In this document: piece by piece, positions 28,392-38,269 of the stretch
How positions within the stretch are numbered: position 1 is the first letter of the stretch
Layout of the letters: each line of letters opens with the position of its first letter
NCBI RefSeq assembly: GCF_014257025.1
Contig: NZ_JACMSF010000047.1
Location: 1-64,000, forward strand
Reading direction: 5' to 3'
Length of the DNA stretch: 64,000 bases
From: Streptomyces cupreus
Lineage (GTDB): Bacteria; Actinomycetota; Actinomycetes; Streptomycetales; Streptomycetaceae
Program-made: the position numbers and the translations under genes
Notes under the pieces: generated by a model
What the model saw: the letters and a program-made list of their open reading frames with translations, nothing else
Told to the model about the DNA's origin: nothing
Databases searched by the model: none

Positions 28392-29480
28392 ATGAAGGCC
28401 TGCGTACGGGGGGCGGCCGTCGCCGTGATCGCGGCCGCCACGGCCGCTGCGCTCGCGGCCTGCGGAGACGGCGGAGGGAACGACTCCGGCGAGGGGAACG
28501 GGCCGAGGATCGGTGTACTGCTGCCGGACGCCACCACAGCCCGCTGGGAGACGAACGACAGGCCGCTGCTCGACCAACAGATCAAGGAGCTGTGCGCGGA
28601 CTGCGAGGTTGAGCACGCCAACGCCAAGAGCGACGTGGCCATCCAGCAGGCCCAGATGGACTCGATGATCGCCGAGGGCGTCGACGCCATCGTGCTCGTG
28701 GCCGTCGACTCCCGCTCACTGCGCCCCACGGTCGCGAAGGCGGACGAGGCGGGCATCCCCGTCATCGCCTACGACCGTCTCGCCGAGGGCCCCATCTCCG
28801 GTTACGCCTCCTTCGACGGCGAGGAGGTCGGCAGGCTCCAGGGCAGGGCGCTGCTGCGGGCCATGGGCGACGGGGCGGCCGACAAGCGAATCGTCATGAT
28901 GAACGGCGACCCCAGCGACCCCAACGCGGTGTCGTTCAAGAAGGGCGCCCTGTCCGAGCTCGAGGGCAAGGTCGAGATCTCCAAGCAGTACGACACCCGC
29001 CAGTGGCGGACCGAGGTGGCCCACATGAACATGTCCGGCGCCATCTCCGCGCTCGGCGCCGACAACATCGACGGGGTCTACGCCGCCAACGACGGCCTCG
29101 CGGCCGGCAGCATCTCCGCCCTCAAGGCCAACAAGGTCGACCCGCTGCCCCCGATCACCGGACAGGACGCCGAGCTCGGAGCCGTGCAGCGGATCGTGGC
29201 CGGCGAGCAGTACATGACCGTCTACAAGCCCTTCGCGCCCGAGGCCTCCGCCGGTGCCGCGCTGGCCGTGGCCGCGGCCCGCAACGAGAGCCTCGACCGG
29301 GTCGCCGAGGACACGGTGCGGACCAGCACGGGGAGCACGGTCCCGGCAGTTCTGCTCACCCCTGTGTCCGTGACCGTCGAGACCATCGAGGACACCCTGG
29401 TGAAGGACGGTGTGTACACGATCCGGCAGATCTGCACCCCGCAACTCGACGCCGCCTGCGCCAGGGCCGGACTCACCTGA
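28392..29480 (+). CDS. Sugar ABC transporter substrate-binding lipoprotein
   Basis: A 362-residue XylF/ChvE-like periplasmic binding protein: lipoprotein signal (MKACVRGAAVAVIAAATAAA ending LAACGD), then the binding fold with IGVLLPDATTARWE, VIAYDRLAEGPISGYASFDG, MMNGDP, VYAANDGLAAG and PPITGQDAELGAVQRIVAGE. ATG at 28392 follows GGGAGG by eight bases; a longer reading from 28278 adds unlikely sequence. First gene of a three-gene importer operon with the ATPase (29528) and permease (30298). The substrate is probably a pentose or a related monosaccharide by family, unproven here. Confidence 0.9.
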   Translation: MKACVRGAAVAVIAAATAAALAACGDGGGNDSGEGNGPRIGVLLPDATTARWETNDRPLLDQQIKELCADCEVEHANAKSDVAIQQAQMDSMIAEGVDAIVLVAVDSRSLRPTVAKADEAGIPVIAYDRLAEGPISGYASFDGEEVGRLQGRALLRAMGDGAADKRIVMMNGDPSDPNAVSFKKGALSELEGKVEISKQYDTRQWRTEVAHMNMSGAISALGADNIDGVYAANDGLAAGSISALKANKVDPLPPITGQDAELGAVQRIVAGEQYMTVYKPFAPEASAGAALAVAAARNESLDRVAEDTVRTSTGSTVPAVLLTPVSVTVETIEDTLVKDGVYTIRQICTPQLDAACARAGLT

Positions 29481-29527
29481 CCGGGCGGTCCCGCCGCCGG
29501 ACCGGTCGTGGGAAGGAGATGGTGTTC

Positions 29528-30297
<770 letters not shown>

Positions 30298-30301
<4 letters not shown>

Positions 30302-31578
30302 ACGGGATGCACAGCGAGGCCGACGGCACGCGGGCCGCACCCCCCGCGCCCACCACCAAGACCCGCCGGCCGCCCCGCGCGGCGGCCCTCGCCCAGGTCA
30401 TCGAAGGCGGCGTCGTGGTCCTGCGGCGCAAGCTCAGCGCGGGAGAGCTGGGCTCGCTCCCGGTCGTCCTGGTCCTCGCGGCCGTCTGGATCACCTTCCA
30501 GTCCCTCAACGACAGCTTCCTGTCACCCCGGAACCTGTCCAATCTCAGCGTGGACATCGTGGGTACGGGCCTGATCGCCGTCGGCATCGTCTTCGTGCTG
30601 CTGATCGGTGAACTGGACCTGTCGGTCGGCTCGATCAGCGGCCTCGCTGCCGCCCTCTTCGCCGTTCTGAACGTGAACCACGGCGTGCCCGAATGGCTCG
30701 CCCTCGTCCTCGCGGTGCTCTCCGGCACCGTGGCGGGGACGGTGCAGGGCTACTCCGTCGCCAAGACCCGGGTGCCGGCCTTCGTCGTCACCCTCGCGGG
30801 GCTGCTGACCTTCAACGGCCTCATGCTCTACATCCTGGGGACCAGCGGCACCGTCAACCTCGACGAGAACGGGCTCGTCGCCAAGCTGACGAGCCACTAC
30901 TTCACCAACGACGCCGCCGCCTACAGCGTGGCGGCGGTCGCCACGGGCCTGGTCTTCCTCGTGTCCCACCACGGCCGGCGGCGACGCATGGCGGTGGGCA
31001 TGCCGCACCGCTCGTTCCGGGTAATCGTCGTGCGTACGGCGGTGCTCGCGGCGGTGGCGTTCACCGCCGCGTACCTGCTCAACCGGTTCCAGGGGCTGCC
31101 GCTCGCCCTGCTGATCCTCCTCGTGGTGGTGGCCGGCCTCGACATCGTGCTGCGCCGCACGCACTACGGGCGTCAGGTTTACGCGCTCGGCGGCAGCATC
31201 GAGGCGACCCGTCGCGCCAGCCTCAATGTGACGGGTGTGCAGACCGCCGTACTCGCCGTCTCCGGCACCATGGCCGCGATCGGCGGTCTCTTCCTGGCCT
31301 CGCGCATCACCTCGGTGAGTCAGGGCGCGGGCTCTGGTCTGCTGCTGCTCAACGCCATCGCGGCGGCCGTCATCGGCGGCACCAGCCTCTTCGGCGGACG
31401 GGGTACGACCTGGTCCGCGGTGCTGGGCATGCTGGTCATCCAGTCGATCGCCTCCGGCATGGTGATCACGGACACCCCCACCGCCGTCCAGTTCATGATC
31501 ACGGGTGGGGTGCTGTTCGCCGCCGTGGTCATCGATGCGCTGGCACGACGGTCGCAGGAGGCGCATGGGCGGGCTTGA
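30298..31578 (+). CDS. Sugar ABC transporter permease (XylH/RbsC family)
   Basis: A 426-residue membrane protein of the BPD_transp_2 family with about ten hydrophobic helices (for example LPVVLVLAAVWITFQSL, GLIAVGIVFVLLIGELDLSV, WLALVLAVLSGTVAGTVQGY, LLILLVVVAGLDIVL). The conserved EAA-like loop reads YALGGSIEATRRASLNV and GGTSLFGGRGT, diagnostic for sugar permeases of this class. GTG at 30298 overlaps the ATPase stop (GTGA) and follows AGGAGG by seven bases. It completes the binding protein-ATPase-permease operon; it is longer than RbsC because of an N-terminal extension and an inserted cytoplasmic loop. Confidence 0.9.
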
Positions 31579-31699
31579 GGCGGCCTGGGATGCACGGGGA
31601 CGGCGACCTGGGGACGGGCCGAGAGAGGTGACACTCGCTGACGGAGGCGGGGGACCGGCCGACGGAAGCGCGCGCCAAGCCCGCACCCACCGCGGCCGG

Positions 31700-32560
31700 T
31701 CACCTTCGCGATGTGTGCGGGGTGTCTTCAGCTTGATCGTGCGGCGCCACTCCGGCTGGCCGCCGGCCAGGTGATACAAGAACGGCTTCCGGCCCATGCG
31801 GCGGGCGCGGACCGGCTGCAACTCGATGACGAGATCGCCGAGGTCCACACCGTGACGGGCGTGGAAGACGTACAGACCGCTGACCGCGGACAGCTTCCGG
31901 TTGACCGTGGTGACCCCGCAGTGATGCTTCGCCGAGGGCAGCAGCGTCACACCGCCATTCCAGCCCGCAGGCGGCAGCCGGAGCCAGGCGACGAACTCGC
32001 CCCAGCCGGACCTCGCGCCAGTCCAGGCCGCGCCGGTCGAGGAAGACGAACCAGTCCTTCAGATCGTGCGCGTGTGCCTTGACCGTGTTGGGTGACCGCT
32101 CGATGTCGGTCAGGTAGGCCAGGTAGCGCTCGATCGGTCCGACTATCAAGAGAAGCCGGACGAAGCGTCGGTCCACCCCGCCCTCGGTCAGATGCGTGGC
32201 GTACGAATGCCGCAAGGAGTGCGGGACCAGCTCTTTCGGCAAGCCAAGGGCGTCTCGGAATGCCTCGAACCGGTCGTTGATCGAGCCTGGCCGGAGGCGG
32301 CCACCTCGTTCGGTGATCCACAGAGCGGGATGGGCGGGGAATCCGAAGCGCGGGCGGACGTTCTCCACGTAGTCAGCCACTGCCTCGACGGTCCAGTCCA
32401 TCACCGACAAGACGTTCCGGCGCCGCGGCGGCCGGCCCTCCTTGGCCTTGCCGTAGCGGACGTTGAGCGTGCCGTACCGGCCGAACTGACGGGCCTGCGG
32501 GTTGCGTCCGAAGTCGACCAGGTCGAGCTTGGCGGTCGCGGTCCGGCGCAGGCCCCGTGA
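31700..32560 (-). pseudogene. Scrambled tyrosine recombinase relic (C-half followed by N-half)
   Basis: On the minus strand the first part is the C-terminal half of a recombinase (FGRYGTLNVRYGKAKEGRPP, HPALWITERGGRLRPGSIND, VPHSLRHSYATHL), closely resembling the recombinase at 54359. After GGVDRRFV it switches to the N-terminal half of another recombinase (PIERYLAYLTDIERSPNTVK, DWFVFLDRRGLDWREVRL), then in a new frame LLPSAKHHCGVTTVNRKLSA and WRRTIKLKTPRT. The final Tyr motif of the first and the catalytic domain of the second are absent. The likely origin is a deletion fusing two neighbouring recombinase genes, followed by frameshifts. Confidence 0.65.
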
Positions 32561-32657
32561 TCACACTCGGCACGGGGGACATCCGCCGGCCGCAGGGCGA
32601 CTGACCCGGCCGCGGGGCGGACTCCCGGCACGCGGGGGCCAACCCGGGGCCGGGGCC

Positions 32658-32987
32658 TCAGCCCTGTGGTGACAGCTCGGCCATCGCGCCCCATCCGTGC
32701 TGGTCGGGCACGTTCACGTTGATGATCTCGGGGGTCTCGGCGATGGCACCGGCCATCGCGGCCAGCCCGGCCCTGAAGTGCTCGGACCCGACGTGGGCGG
32801 CACCCGCGGCCTCGTCCGTGAAAGCCTCCAGCAGGGTGAACCTGTTCGGGGCGTCGACACTGCGCGACCAGTCGAAGAAGACGTTCCCCGGCTCGGCGCG
32901 GGTGGCTTCGGTGAAGGGCCCGACCAGCGACAGCCACGTGTCAGCGGAATCAGGCCGGACAGTGAATCGTACGGCAATGAAGATCAT
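32658..32987 (-). CDS. Putative quinol monooxygenase (ABM/YgiN-like)
   Basis: A 109-residue protein with one antibiotic-biosynthesis-monooxygenase (ABM) domain, a dimeric ferredoxin-like fold. Motifs are MIFIAVRFTVRPDSADTWLS, TRAEPGNVFFDWSRSVDAPN, LLEAFTDEAAGAAHVGSEHF and PEIINVNVP. Members use no cofactor and oxidise quinols or polyketides, or protect against quinones. It lies just downstream of, and in the same direction as, an IclR-type regulator (33036-33767), which may control it. Confidence 0.8.
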   Translation of the reverse strand: MIFIAVRFTVRPDSADTWLSLVGPFTEATRAEPGNVFFDWSRSVDAPNRFTLLEAFTDEAAGAAHVGSEHFRAGLAAMAGAIAETPEIINVNVPDQHGWGAMAELSPQG

Positions 32988-33035
32988 GCCTCCACCCTGG
33001 AGCGTACCGCCGACCCCGGCCAGACGGAGCGGGTG

Positions 33036-33767
33036 TCATTCCGGCACCGTCGGAAACGCGGTCGCGGCGAGGGCGAGGGCACCGGTCACCTCGTCGCGGC
33101 GGCGCAGGAACGCGGCGCGCGGCAGGGAGACGGACAGCGCCCGGCCGGGGGTGCCGGGCAGCGGCACCGCAACGCAGGTGTAGTGCGGGTCGGCCTCGCC
33201 GACGGAGACGGCCACGCCGCGGTGGCGTACACCCGTCACCTCCGACTCGAAGCGCTCCGCGTCCGTGATCGTGCGCGCCGTGAACCGGGCCATCCCGTGG
33301 TCGGTCAGATAGCGGCGGCGTGCCGCCCGCGGCAGCTGCGCCAGCAGCACCTTGCCGTGTGCGGTGGCGTGGGCCCGGGTCTCGGGGCCGGGTGGGAAGG
33401 GGTGCCCGTCATCCGCGGGCGGTGCCGTGGTGTCGACGACGGTGATACGTCCGTCGCTGTACGCGGTGAAGTACGTCTCCGCACCGGTGGCCCGCCGCAC
33501 CTGCGACAGCAGGGTGCCGACCGCGCTGTGGACACCCAGCTGGCGCTGGAAGGAGCGGTGCAGGGCGGGTACACGGGGGCCGAGCGCGTATCCGCGCGGT
33601 CCTCGCACCAGGTGACCGCGTTCCGTCAGCGGCCCCAGCAGGTGGTACGCCGTCGACAGCGAGCAGCCCACCCGTCGCGCCAGTGCCTTCGCGCTCACCG
33701 GCCCCGCAGCATCGGCCACCGCGTCGAGCAAGGCCAGGGCACGGTCCACGGACTGGGGGCCGGACAT
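33036..33767 (-). CDS. IclR-family transcriptional regulator
   Basis: A 243-residue regulator. The N-terminal winged helix-turn-helix (about 5-65) includes SVDRALALLDAVADAAGPVS and KALARRVGCSLSTAYHLLGP. The C-terminal ligand-binding GAF-like domain (about 75-240) has the family segment AHATAHGKVLLAQLPRAARR and GVAVSVGEADPHYTCVAVPL. ATG at 33767 follows GAGG by ten bases. IclR proteins usually regulate adjacent catabolic genes in response to aromatic or small-acid ligands; here the downstream ABM-like gene is the nearest candidate target. Confidence 0.85.
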   Translation of the reverse strand: MSGPQSVDRALALLDAVADAAGPVSAKALARRVGCSLSTAYHLLGPLTERGHLVRGPRGYALGPRVPALHRSFQRQLGVHSAVGTLLSQVRRATGAETYFTAYSDGRITVVDTTAPPADDGHPFPPGPETRAHATAHGKVLLAQLPRAARRRYLTDHGMARFTARTITDAERFESEVTGVRHRGVAVSVGEADPHYTCVAVPLPGTPGRALSVSLPRAAFLRRRDEVTGALALAATAFPTVPE

Positions 33768-33888
33768 GACAGACGTACCTCTCGGGGCGGTCGACGGTGG
33801 GTGGACAACCGAGGTTACGCCACGAGCGGTGGGCGGAGCCGGAGGTCCGTTGTCGGCCTCCGGCTCCGCCAGTGGGGTCCTGCCCTGC

Positions 33889-34043
33889 TCAGCTCGTGGG
33901 GAAGGAGTCCGGCGTCCTGATCCGGTCGCGGATCCAGACGCCGGCCGGCTTGAGTGAAGTGGTGCCGGTCCAGGGGTCGTTGTTGTTGCAGGTGCCGGGC
34001 TTGAACACGGCGCCGGTGGCTTCGTTAGTGAGTGTGGGAGCCA
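33889..34043 (-). pseudogene. C-terminal fragment of an unidentified protein
   Basis: About 50 codons read TNEATGAVFKPGTCNNNDPW then TSLKPAGVWIRDRIRTPDSF and stop. The composition (Asn, Thr, Trp, one Cys) suggests an extracellular protein, but I cannot name the family. Everything upstream is missing and sequence to 34260 is not clearly coding on either strand. Confidence 0.3.
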
Positions 34044-34436
34044 GATGTAGGTCAGTTGCGGGGCCAGTCGCGGGTCTCCAGTGGTGGGAGGAGGGAGTGA
34101 CGATCGCCGCGGTGCTGCCACATCTGGGTGAGCAGGACGTCTACGGCAACTCCGCCACGCATGCCTCCCTGAACGAGCCGTCGTGCGCATGCTCCGGAAC
34201 GAGGATCACCGCTGAACGAGCAACACCATCGGGCGACCGTCCGATGTGACAGTGCCTCAGTCCTCGCCCCGCACGACGTTCCAGTCCTCCCCACGCCGCA
34301 TCTGACCCGTGTCGCCGTCGATCGTCGCACGCTCGCAGGTACGTATGCTCTGCTCACGCACACGGCGTGCCCTCGCCCAGCCCGTTTCGTCTCGACGGAC
34401 GGCGGGCGTCTTCCTGGCTTCCACAGTCACGGCGGT

Positions 34437-35345
34437 TCATCCACTTTCTGCGTCCGGACCGTCGCGGTCCGGTTGTTTCCTTCGCCCCATAGGGCTCATG
34501 CTCCCCACCGAGTGTCCGTTCGCAGCCCCGAGAAACGTCGGGCGCGGTCGTCGACCCACAGGTGGGGCGCTTCGGGAGGATGGGCGTGCATCGTCGGCAA
34601 GAGCTCGGAGAAGGCCGTCCGCGCAGTCCGATGTGCCACCCCGTCGGAACCTGACACCGATCTCCTGGGCGAGGTCGCGGCCGGAGGTCGCGCACCAGTC
34701 CCACCAATGATCCAGCGCCGACGCGTCGAGCCGTTCGGCGGGCACCAACGCGGGCCAGCCGCAGACGCGTGCCTGCGCCGTCACCTGCGCGCCGCCCTCG
34801 ACCGGGTCGACGGCCACCGCGGGAACTCCCGCCCGCAGAGCGAGCACCATGCCGTGAAGCCGGTCGGTTACGACCAGGTCGAGCCGCGAAAGCACGGCCT
34901 CCAACTGGGCAGTTGTCGTACTCAGCCGCCAGTCGTGCACGTCGAGCCGGGTCTCCAGCTCCAGGCGGGCACAGTCCCGGTCGGACAGCCAGCGTGCTAC
35001 CTCGTCGGCGACCCGCGCGTGCGGTCGGCGTGCGCCGTACTCGCGCTGGCCGTGGGTGAGCATCACCCCGACGACGGGTGGGGCGGGAGCGCGGGCCGCC
35101 AGGTCCGGAGTGGGGCCCGGCGCCTGGGGCGTCCCGCGCCAGCACCCGGTGGAACCCGGTGACGGCCGGGCTGCCGGCGTCGATGACGGAGACACCCACG
35201 GCGATCCGTACGCAGTGCTCGAACCGCTGATGCAGCTCTGCGATCTGCGGCCCGTGCAGCGGACCACAGACGAACACGAGATGGGAGTAGTCCTCGGGTG
35301 GAGCCCCGGCTTCCGGCCCGGCGGACCGCATCGTGGTCGAGCCCC
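34437..35345 (-). pseudogene. Polysaccharide pyruvyl transferase-like protein, frameshifted
   Basis: The first readable part (PPEDYSHLVFVCGPLHGPQI, then RIAVGVSVIDAGSPAVTGFH and RVLARDA) is in one frame. From about 35130 the rest is in another (PPVVGVMLTHGQREYGARRP, VLSRLDLVVTDRLHGMVLAL, GVPAVAVDPVEGGAQVTAQA). TDRLHG is the hallmark of the pyruvyl transferase family, which adds pyruvate ketals to surface polysaccharides. The N-terminus upstream of 35345 is not recognisable. At least one frameshift plus a 5' loss make this nonfunctional. Confidence 0.65.
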
Positions 35346-35536
35346 GCCTGACCCGCTTGACGAAGCATCTCCTGCATTCACCGTGACCTGCGTCATGTGA
35401 GGCCTTGGGAGGCAGGCACGGACGAGAGACGACCGATGCAGACTCTTGGAGTCCTCAGGTGCGGGTACGCGGCGACCGCAAGGCCTTGTCCCCCGGGAGC
35501 CGAGGATCGCGGTCTCCACATGGAGAGGCACGAGAA

Positions 35537-35770
35537 ATGAACGAGAAGAATCCTGATCCGGACCCCCGCAGTACTCCCGGTCTGGAGCCCGGCGGGGGCG
35601 TGCCGGCCGGCGAGACGCCGCCCGCCGAGGGCAGCACGCCCTGGGCGGGACCGCAGGAGACGTACAACCCGGCGAAGGGCTGGGCCAAAGGCCCGCTGAT
35701 CATCATCATGATCGTGGTCGTACTGTGCGCGGCGTTCTTCGTCGCCTTCGCGCTGTCACTGGCGCTGTGA
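35537..35770 (+). CDS. DUF6480-like small membrane protein, 77 aa
   Basis: A short protein with the N-terminal motif NPDPDPRSTPGLEPGGGVPA and GETPPAEGSTP, typical of a Streptomyces family I know as DUF6480. A single C-terminal membrane helix follows (GPLIIIMIVVVLCAAFFVAF). ATG at 35537 follows GGAGAGG by eight bases. The extracytoplasmic or cytoplasmic Pro-rich part has no known function. The gene after it (35883) is another small Streptomyces-type protein; the 110-base gap suggests possible co-transcription. Confidence 0.75.
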   Translation: MNEKNPDPDPRSTPGLEPGGGVPAGETPPAEGSTPWAGPQETYNPAKGWAKGPLIIIMIVVVLCAAFFVAFALSLAL

Positions 35771-35882
35771 CCAGGCCCGAAGGGGCCACCGAAGACGTCG
35801 GCGGGTTTCCACCAGGACTGAGGGGAACCCGGCCTGCGCCCCCCGCGGCGCGGAAACCGACCACCGACCCCAGGAGCCGAAG

Positions 35883-36248
35883 ATGAGCGAGGCGAGCATG
35901 GCGGACGACGTCTATCAGCCCACGGGGACCAACGAAGAGCAGGAGGACGCCGCTCCACTGGACCTTCAGGACGCGGTGGACGAGCGCACGTACGACGACA
36001 TGCTCGACGAGGGCTACTCCCCGCCGGACGAGCCGATGAGTGTCACCAAAGCAGGCACCACGGCGTCCGAGCAACACGAGGGCGAGTCCCTCGACGAGAG
36101 GCTGGAGCAGGAGGTACCCGACGTGACGGCGCCGGACGAGGGCGCGCGGACAGACGCCACCGAGGGTGCGGCGACGGGGGCGGAGGAGGCCGCGGTGAAC
36201 GTCGTGCCCGACGAACAGCTGCCACCGGCAGGTGAGGTCGGAGAGTGA
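35883..36248 (+). CDS. DUF5709-like acidic protein, 121 aa
   Basis: A highly acidic, probably disordered protein. It has the family-like segments SMADDVYQPTGTNEEQEDAA, LDLQDAVDERTYDDMLDEGY and SPPDEP, followed by ESLDERLEQEVPDV. These match the actinobacterial DUF5709 family, many members of which are induced by osmotic or general stress; a role is not established. ATG at 35883 follows GGAG by seven bases. A strong hairpin terminator lies 32 bases past the stop. Confidence 0.75.
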   Translation: MSEASMADDVYQPTGTNEEQEDAAPLDLQDAVDERTYDDMLDEGYSPPDEPMSVTKAGTTASEQHEGESLDERLEQEVPDVTAPDEGARTDATEGAATGAEEAAVNVVPDEQLPPAGEVGE

Positions 36249-36279
36249 AACCACAAACGGCATGCCTGGCACGGACGTT

Positions 36280-36317
36280 GAGGCTGCGGGCACGGGTCCC
36301 ACCGTGCCCGCAGCCTC
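36280..36317 (+). terminator. Strong hairpin terminator after the DUF5709-like gene
   Basis: A perfect 15-base-pair stem: GAGGCTGCGGGCACG (36280-36294) and CGTGCCCGCAGCCTC (36303-36317) with an eight-base loop, followed by a short T-containing stretch (CTTCCC). It ends the 35537-36248 transcript. Confidence 0.85.
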
Positions 36318-36551
36318 CTTCCCACGGCCACTCAGGCACACAACGAATGCCCCAGCGCCCCCCGGATAAACCCCCACCCCGTCAGTGGTGGTGGCCGCGC
36401 CGCCCGAGACCATCAACAGGGACCGCTCCGGCCCGAGTTCACTGCGATACGGGCCGACTGGTCGGCCCCAGGTGACGTTCCCGTCCGCCTCCGAACGCCT
36501 TTGCCTGATATCAGCCGCAGTGGCGAGCCACGACGTTGATCCTTGGTCCGC

Positions 36552-37304
36552 AGTCGCACGAGAGCGGCCGCAGCCGCCGGCGCGGCAACGGCGGCGATGC
36601 TCACGGCCGTCCTCGTACCCCCACGAGTGCGAGTTCCGCGAGCAGCGCGGAGACCTCGCGCCTCACGGTCACGGCGGACGGCCTGGTGGATCTGCCCGCG
36701 GTGCTTCCGTGATGGACTGCGCGAGCGTGCTGGGCCTCGACCTCGACGGCGTCACCCGACGCCCCGGTGACAATCTCCTCCGCGAAAGTCGTGACCACCG
36801 GAGCGTCGGCGCCCTACTGCGAAGTGCGCGGAAGCATCGCCCCGGCGAACACCGTTGCCCTGCGCCTTCCCGGTCAACGGCTGGACGCAGCGCTGCGTCC
36901 AGACCGGCTGCGGCGGCCTGTGCGGCAGCGCGAGCATCAACTACGGCCAGGCGTCCACCTACCTGGTCGTCAAGGACGGCAGCGTCGCCCGCGCCACCAC
37001 CGACATGGGTGGCCACCAAGGCCTGAACGACGGCTTCTGGGCGCTGAACAACCCACAGGCGCAGATCGACTTCGCCTACCGGGGCGTGCACGTCACCTCG
37101 CAGGTCGACAAGGCGCTCATCACCAAGTTCTACGGCAAGCGCCCGCCTACTCCTACTTCACCGGCTGCTCCGACGGCGGCCGTGAGGCCTCATGGAGGCC
37201 CAGCGCTACCCCGGCGATTTCGCCGGCATCGCCGCCGGGGCACCCGCGAACAACATGGTCGTCCAGAACACCTTCCACCACGCCTGGAACGTCCTGACGC
37301 TGGG
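36552..37304 (+). pseudogene. Tannase/feruloyl esterase family protein, heavily frameshifted
   Basis: Pieces of one secreted alpha/beta hydrolase appear in changing frames. They are a signal peptide (RTRAAAAAGAATAAMLTAVL), the N-domain (ISSAKVVTTGASAPYCEVRG), the lid region (WTQRCVQTGCGGLCGSASIN, NDGFWALNNPQAQIDFAYRG), the nucleophile elbow (YSYFTGCSDGGREA, Gly-x-Ser-x-Gly) and QRYPGDFAGIAAGAPANNMV. At least four frame changes are needed and the C-terminal half, with the catalytic Asp and His, is missing. It would have cleaved phenolic esters of plant origin. Confidence 0.7.
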
Positions 37305-37325
37305 CACAGGAAGCCGCAGCTGCTG

Positions 37326-37631
37326 CCCGCACGCACCCATGCAGCCTTCTCCGGACTGATCGCCGTCGGCTGGGTCGTGAGCAGGCGCCGACCGCTGTAC
37401 GCACACGACCAGGTGTGGGCAGCCCGGCTCGCACTCGCGGTGAGCACAGTGACGGCAGTCGCTGGGACCGCTCTGGGTGCAGCACGCGGCACCACGATGC
37501 CGACACTGACCACTGCCCTGGCCGGCCTCGCCCTCATCACCACCGCCGCAGGGCTGGTCCTCGCCCGGGCGCAAACCCGCCGCCGCACACTGCGGCGATT
37601 GCGTGATCTGCTGCAGCAGGATCTCTTCTGA
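37326..37631 (+). pseudogene. Membrane protein C-terminal fragment
   Basis: About 100 codons with three hydrophobic helices (FSGLIAVGWVVS, ARLALAVSTVTAVAGTALGA, LAGLALITTAAGLVLA) and a basic tail (RRRTLRRLRDLLQQDLF). The reading is continuous with one frame of the tannase relic but is unrelated to it, so it is probably the tail of another gene joined by deletion. Family not recognised. Confidence 0.4.
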
Positions 37632-38269
37632 CCACGACCACCAGCGCCGCCAGCGTCAAAGCACAGCGCCCGCCACACAGTGCTGCCCTCCCACCGCGAC
37701 ACGGTCCGCCCCTGTACTTGACCGCCCCCGCCTCGCCCTCGGAACACGGCTCCACGACGAACGTTCACCCGCGCCCGCCAGCACTCCACGAGCCGCTGCC
37801 GGACGCAGGGTTGGCCGGCGCGACGTGCCGCCCTTCGTCGAGGTGTTGCGCGCTCGTCTGCGGGGATGAGGCACGCCGGAAGCGGGGCGCCGTCCAGGGG
37901 CCGTTGACGAAGGCGGTCGTCCACGCCCGCTGGCTCGCGGTCGCTGTCGGCTTTGTGCGAACACGACGAGACGCTGACCGGCGTCGGCATGCCTGCGACC
38001 ACCCCATCCGGCAGGGCGAGCAGGCGCGGCCGTACGACCAGAGCAGCCCCTTCGGCGGCGCGTTAAGCTCCGGCCGCATCCATGTTGCGCGGATCGCGAT
38101 TCGGTCCGGTTCGCTTCGGGCCTGGGCGGGCCGCCGGGTGCGGGACCGGGATGCTGCGCCGTGTCCGCCGCCGGGTCCGTATACGGACGACTCCCCCGCT
38201 TGCCGCGGCACCGGCCCGGCGGGCCCGTCCTGAGCCGCGCCCGCCGGGCCGGTCACTGATACTGAGAAA
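37632..38269. other. Intergenic region upstream of a sensor phosphatase
   Basis: No reading frame in these 638 bases shows a family motif or a credible ribosome-binding site. The last 200 bases should contain the promoter of the PP2C gene at 38270. The base composition here is more irregular than in the flanking genes, consistent with decayed sequence. Confidence 0.4.

Noticed and set aside
30523-31950. A 475-codon minus-strand frame.
   Set aside because: The first part belongs to the recombinase relic; the remainder is a His/Gly-rich shadow of the sugar permease.
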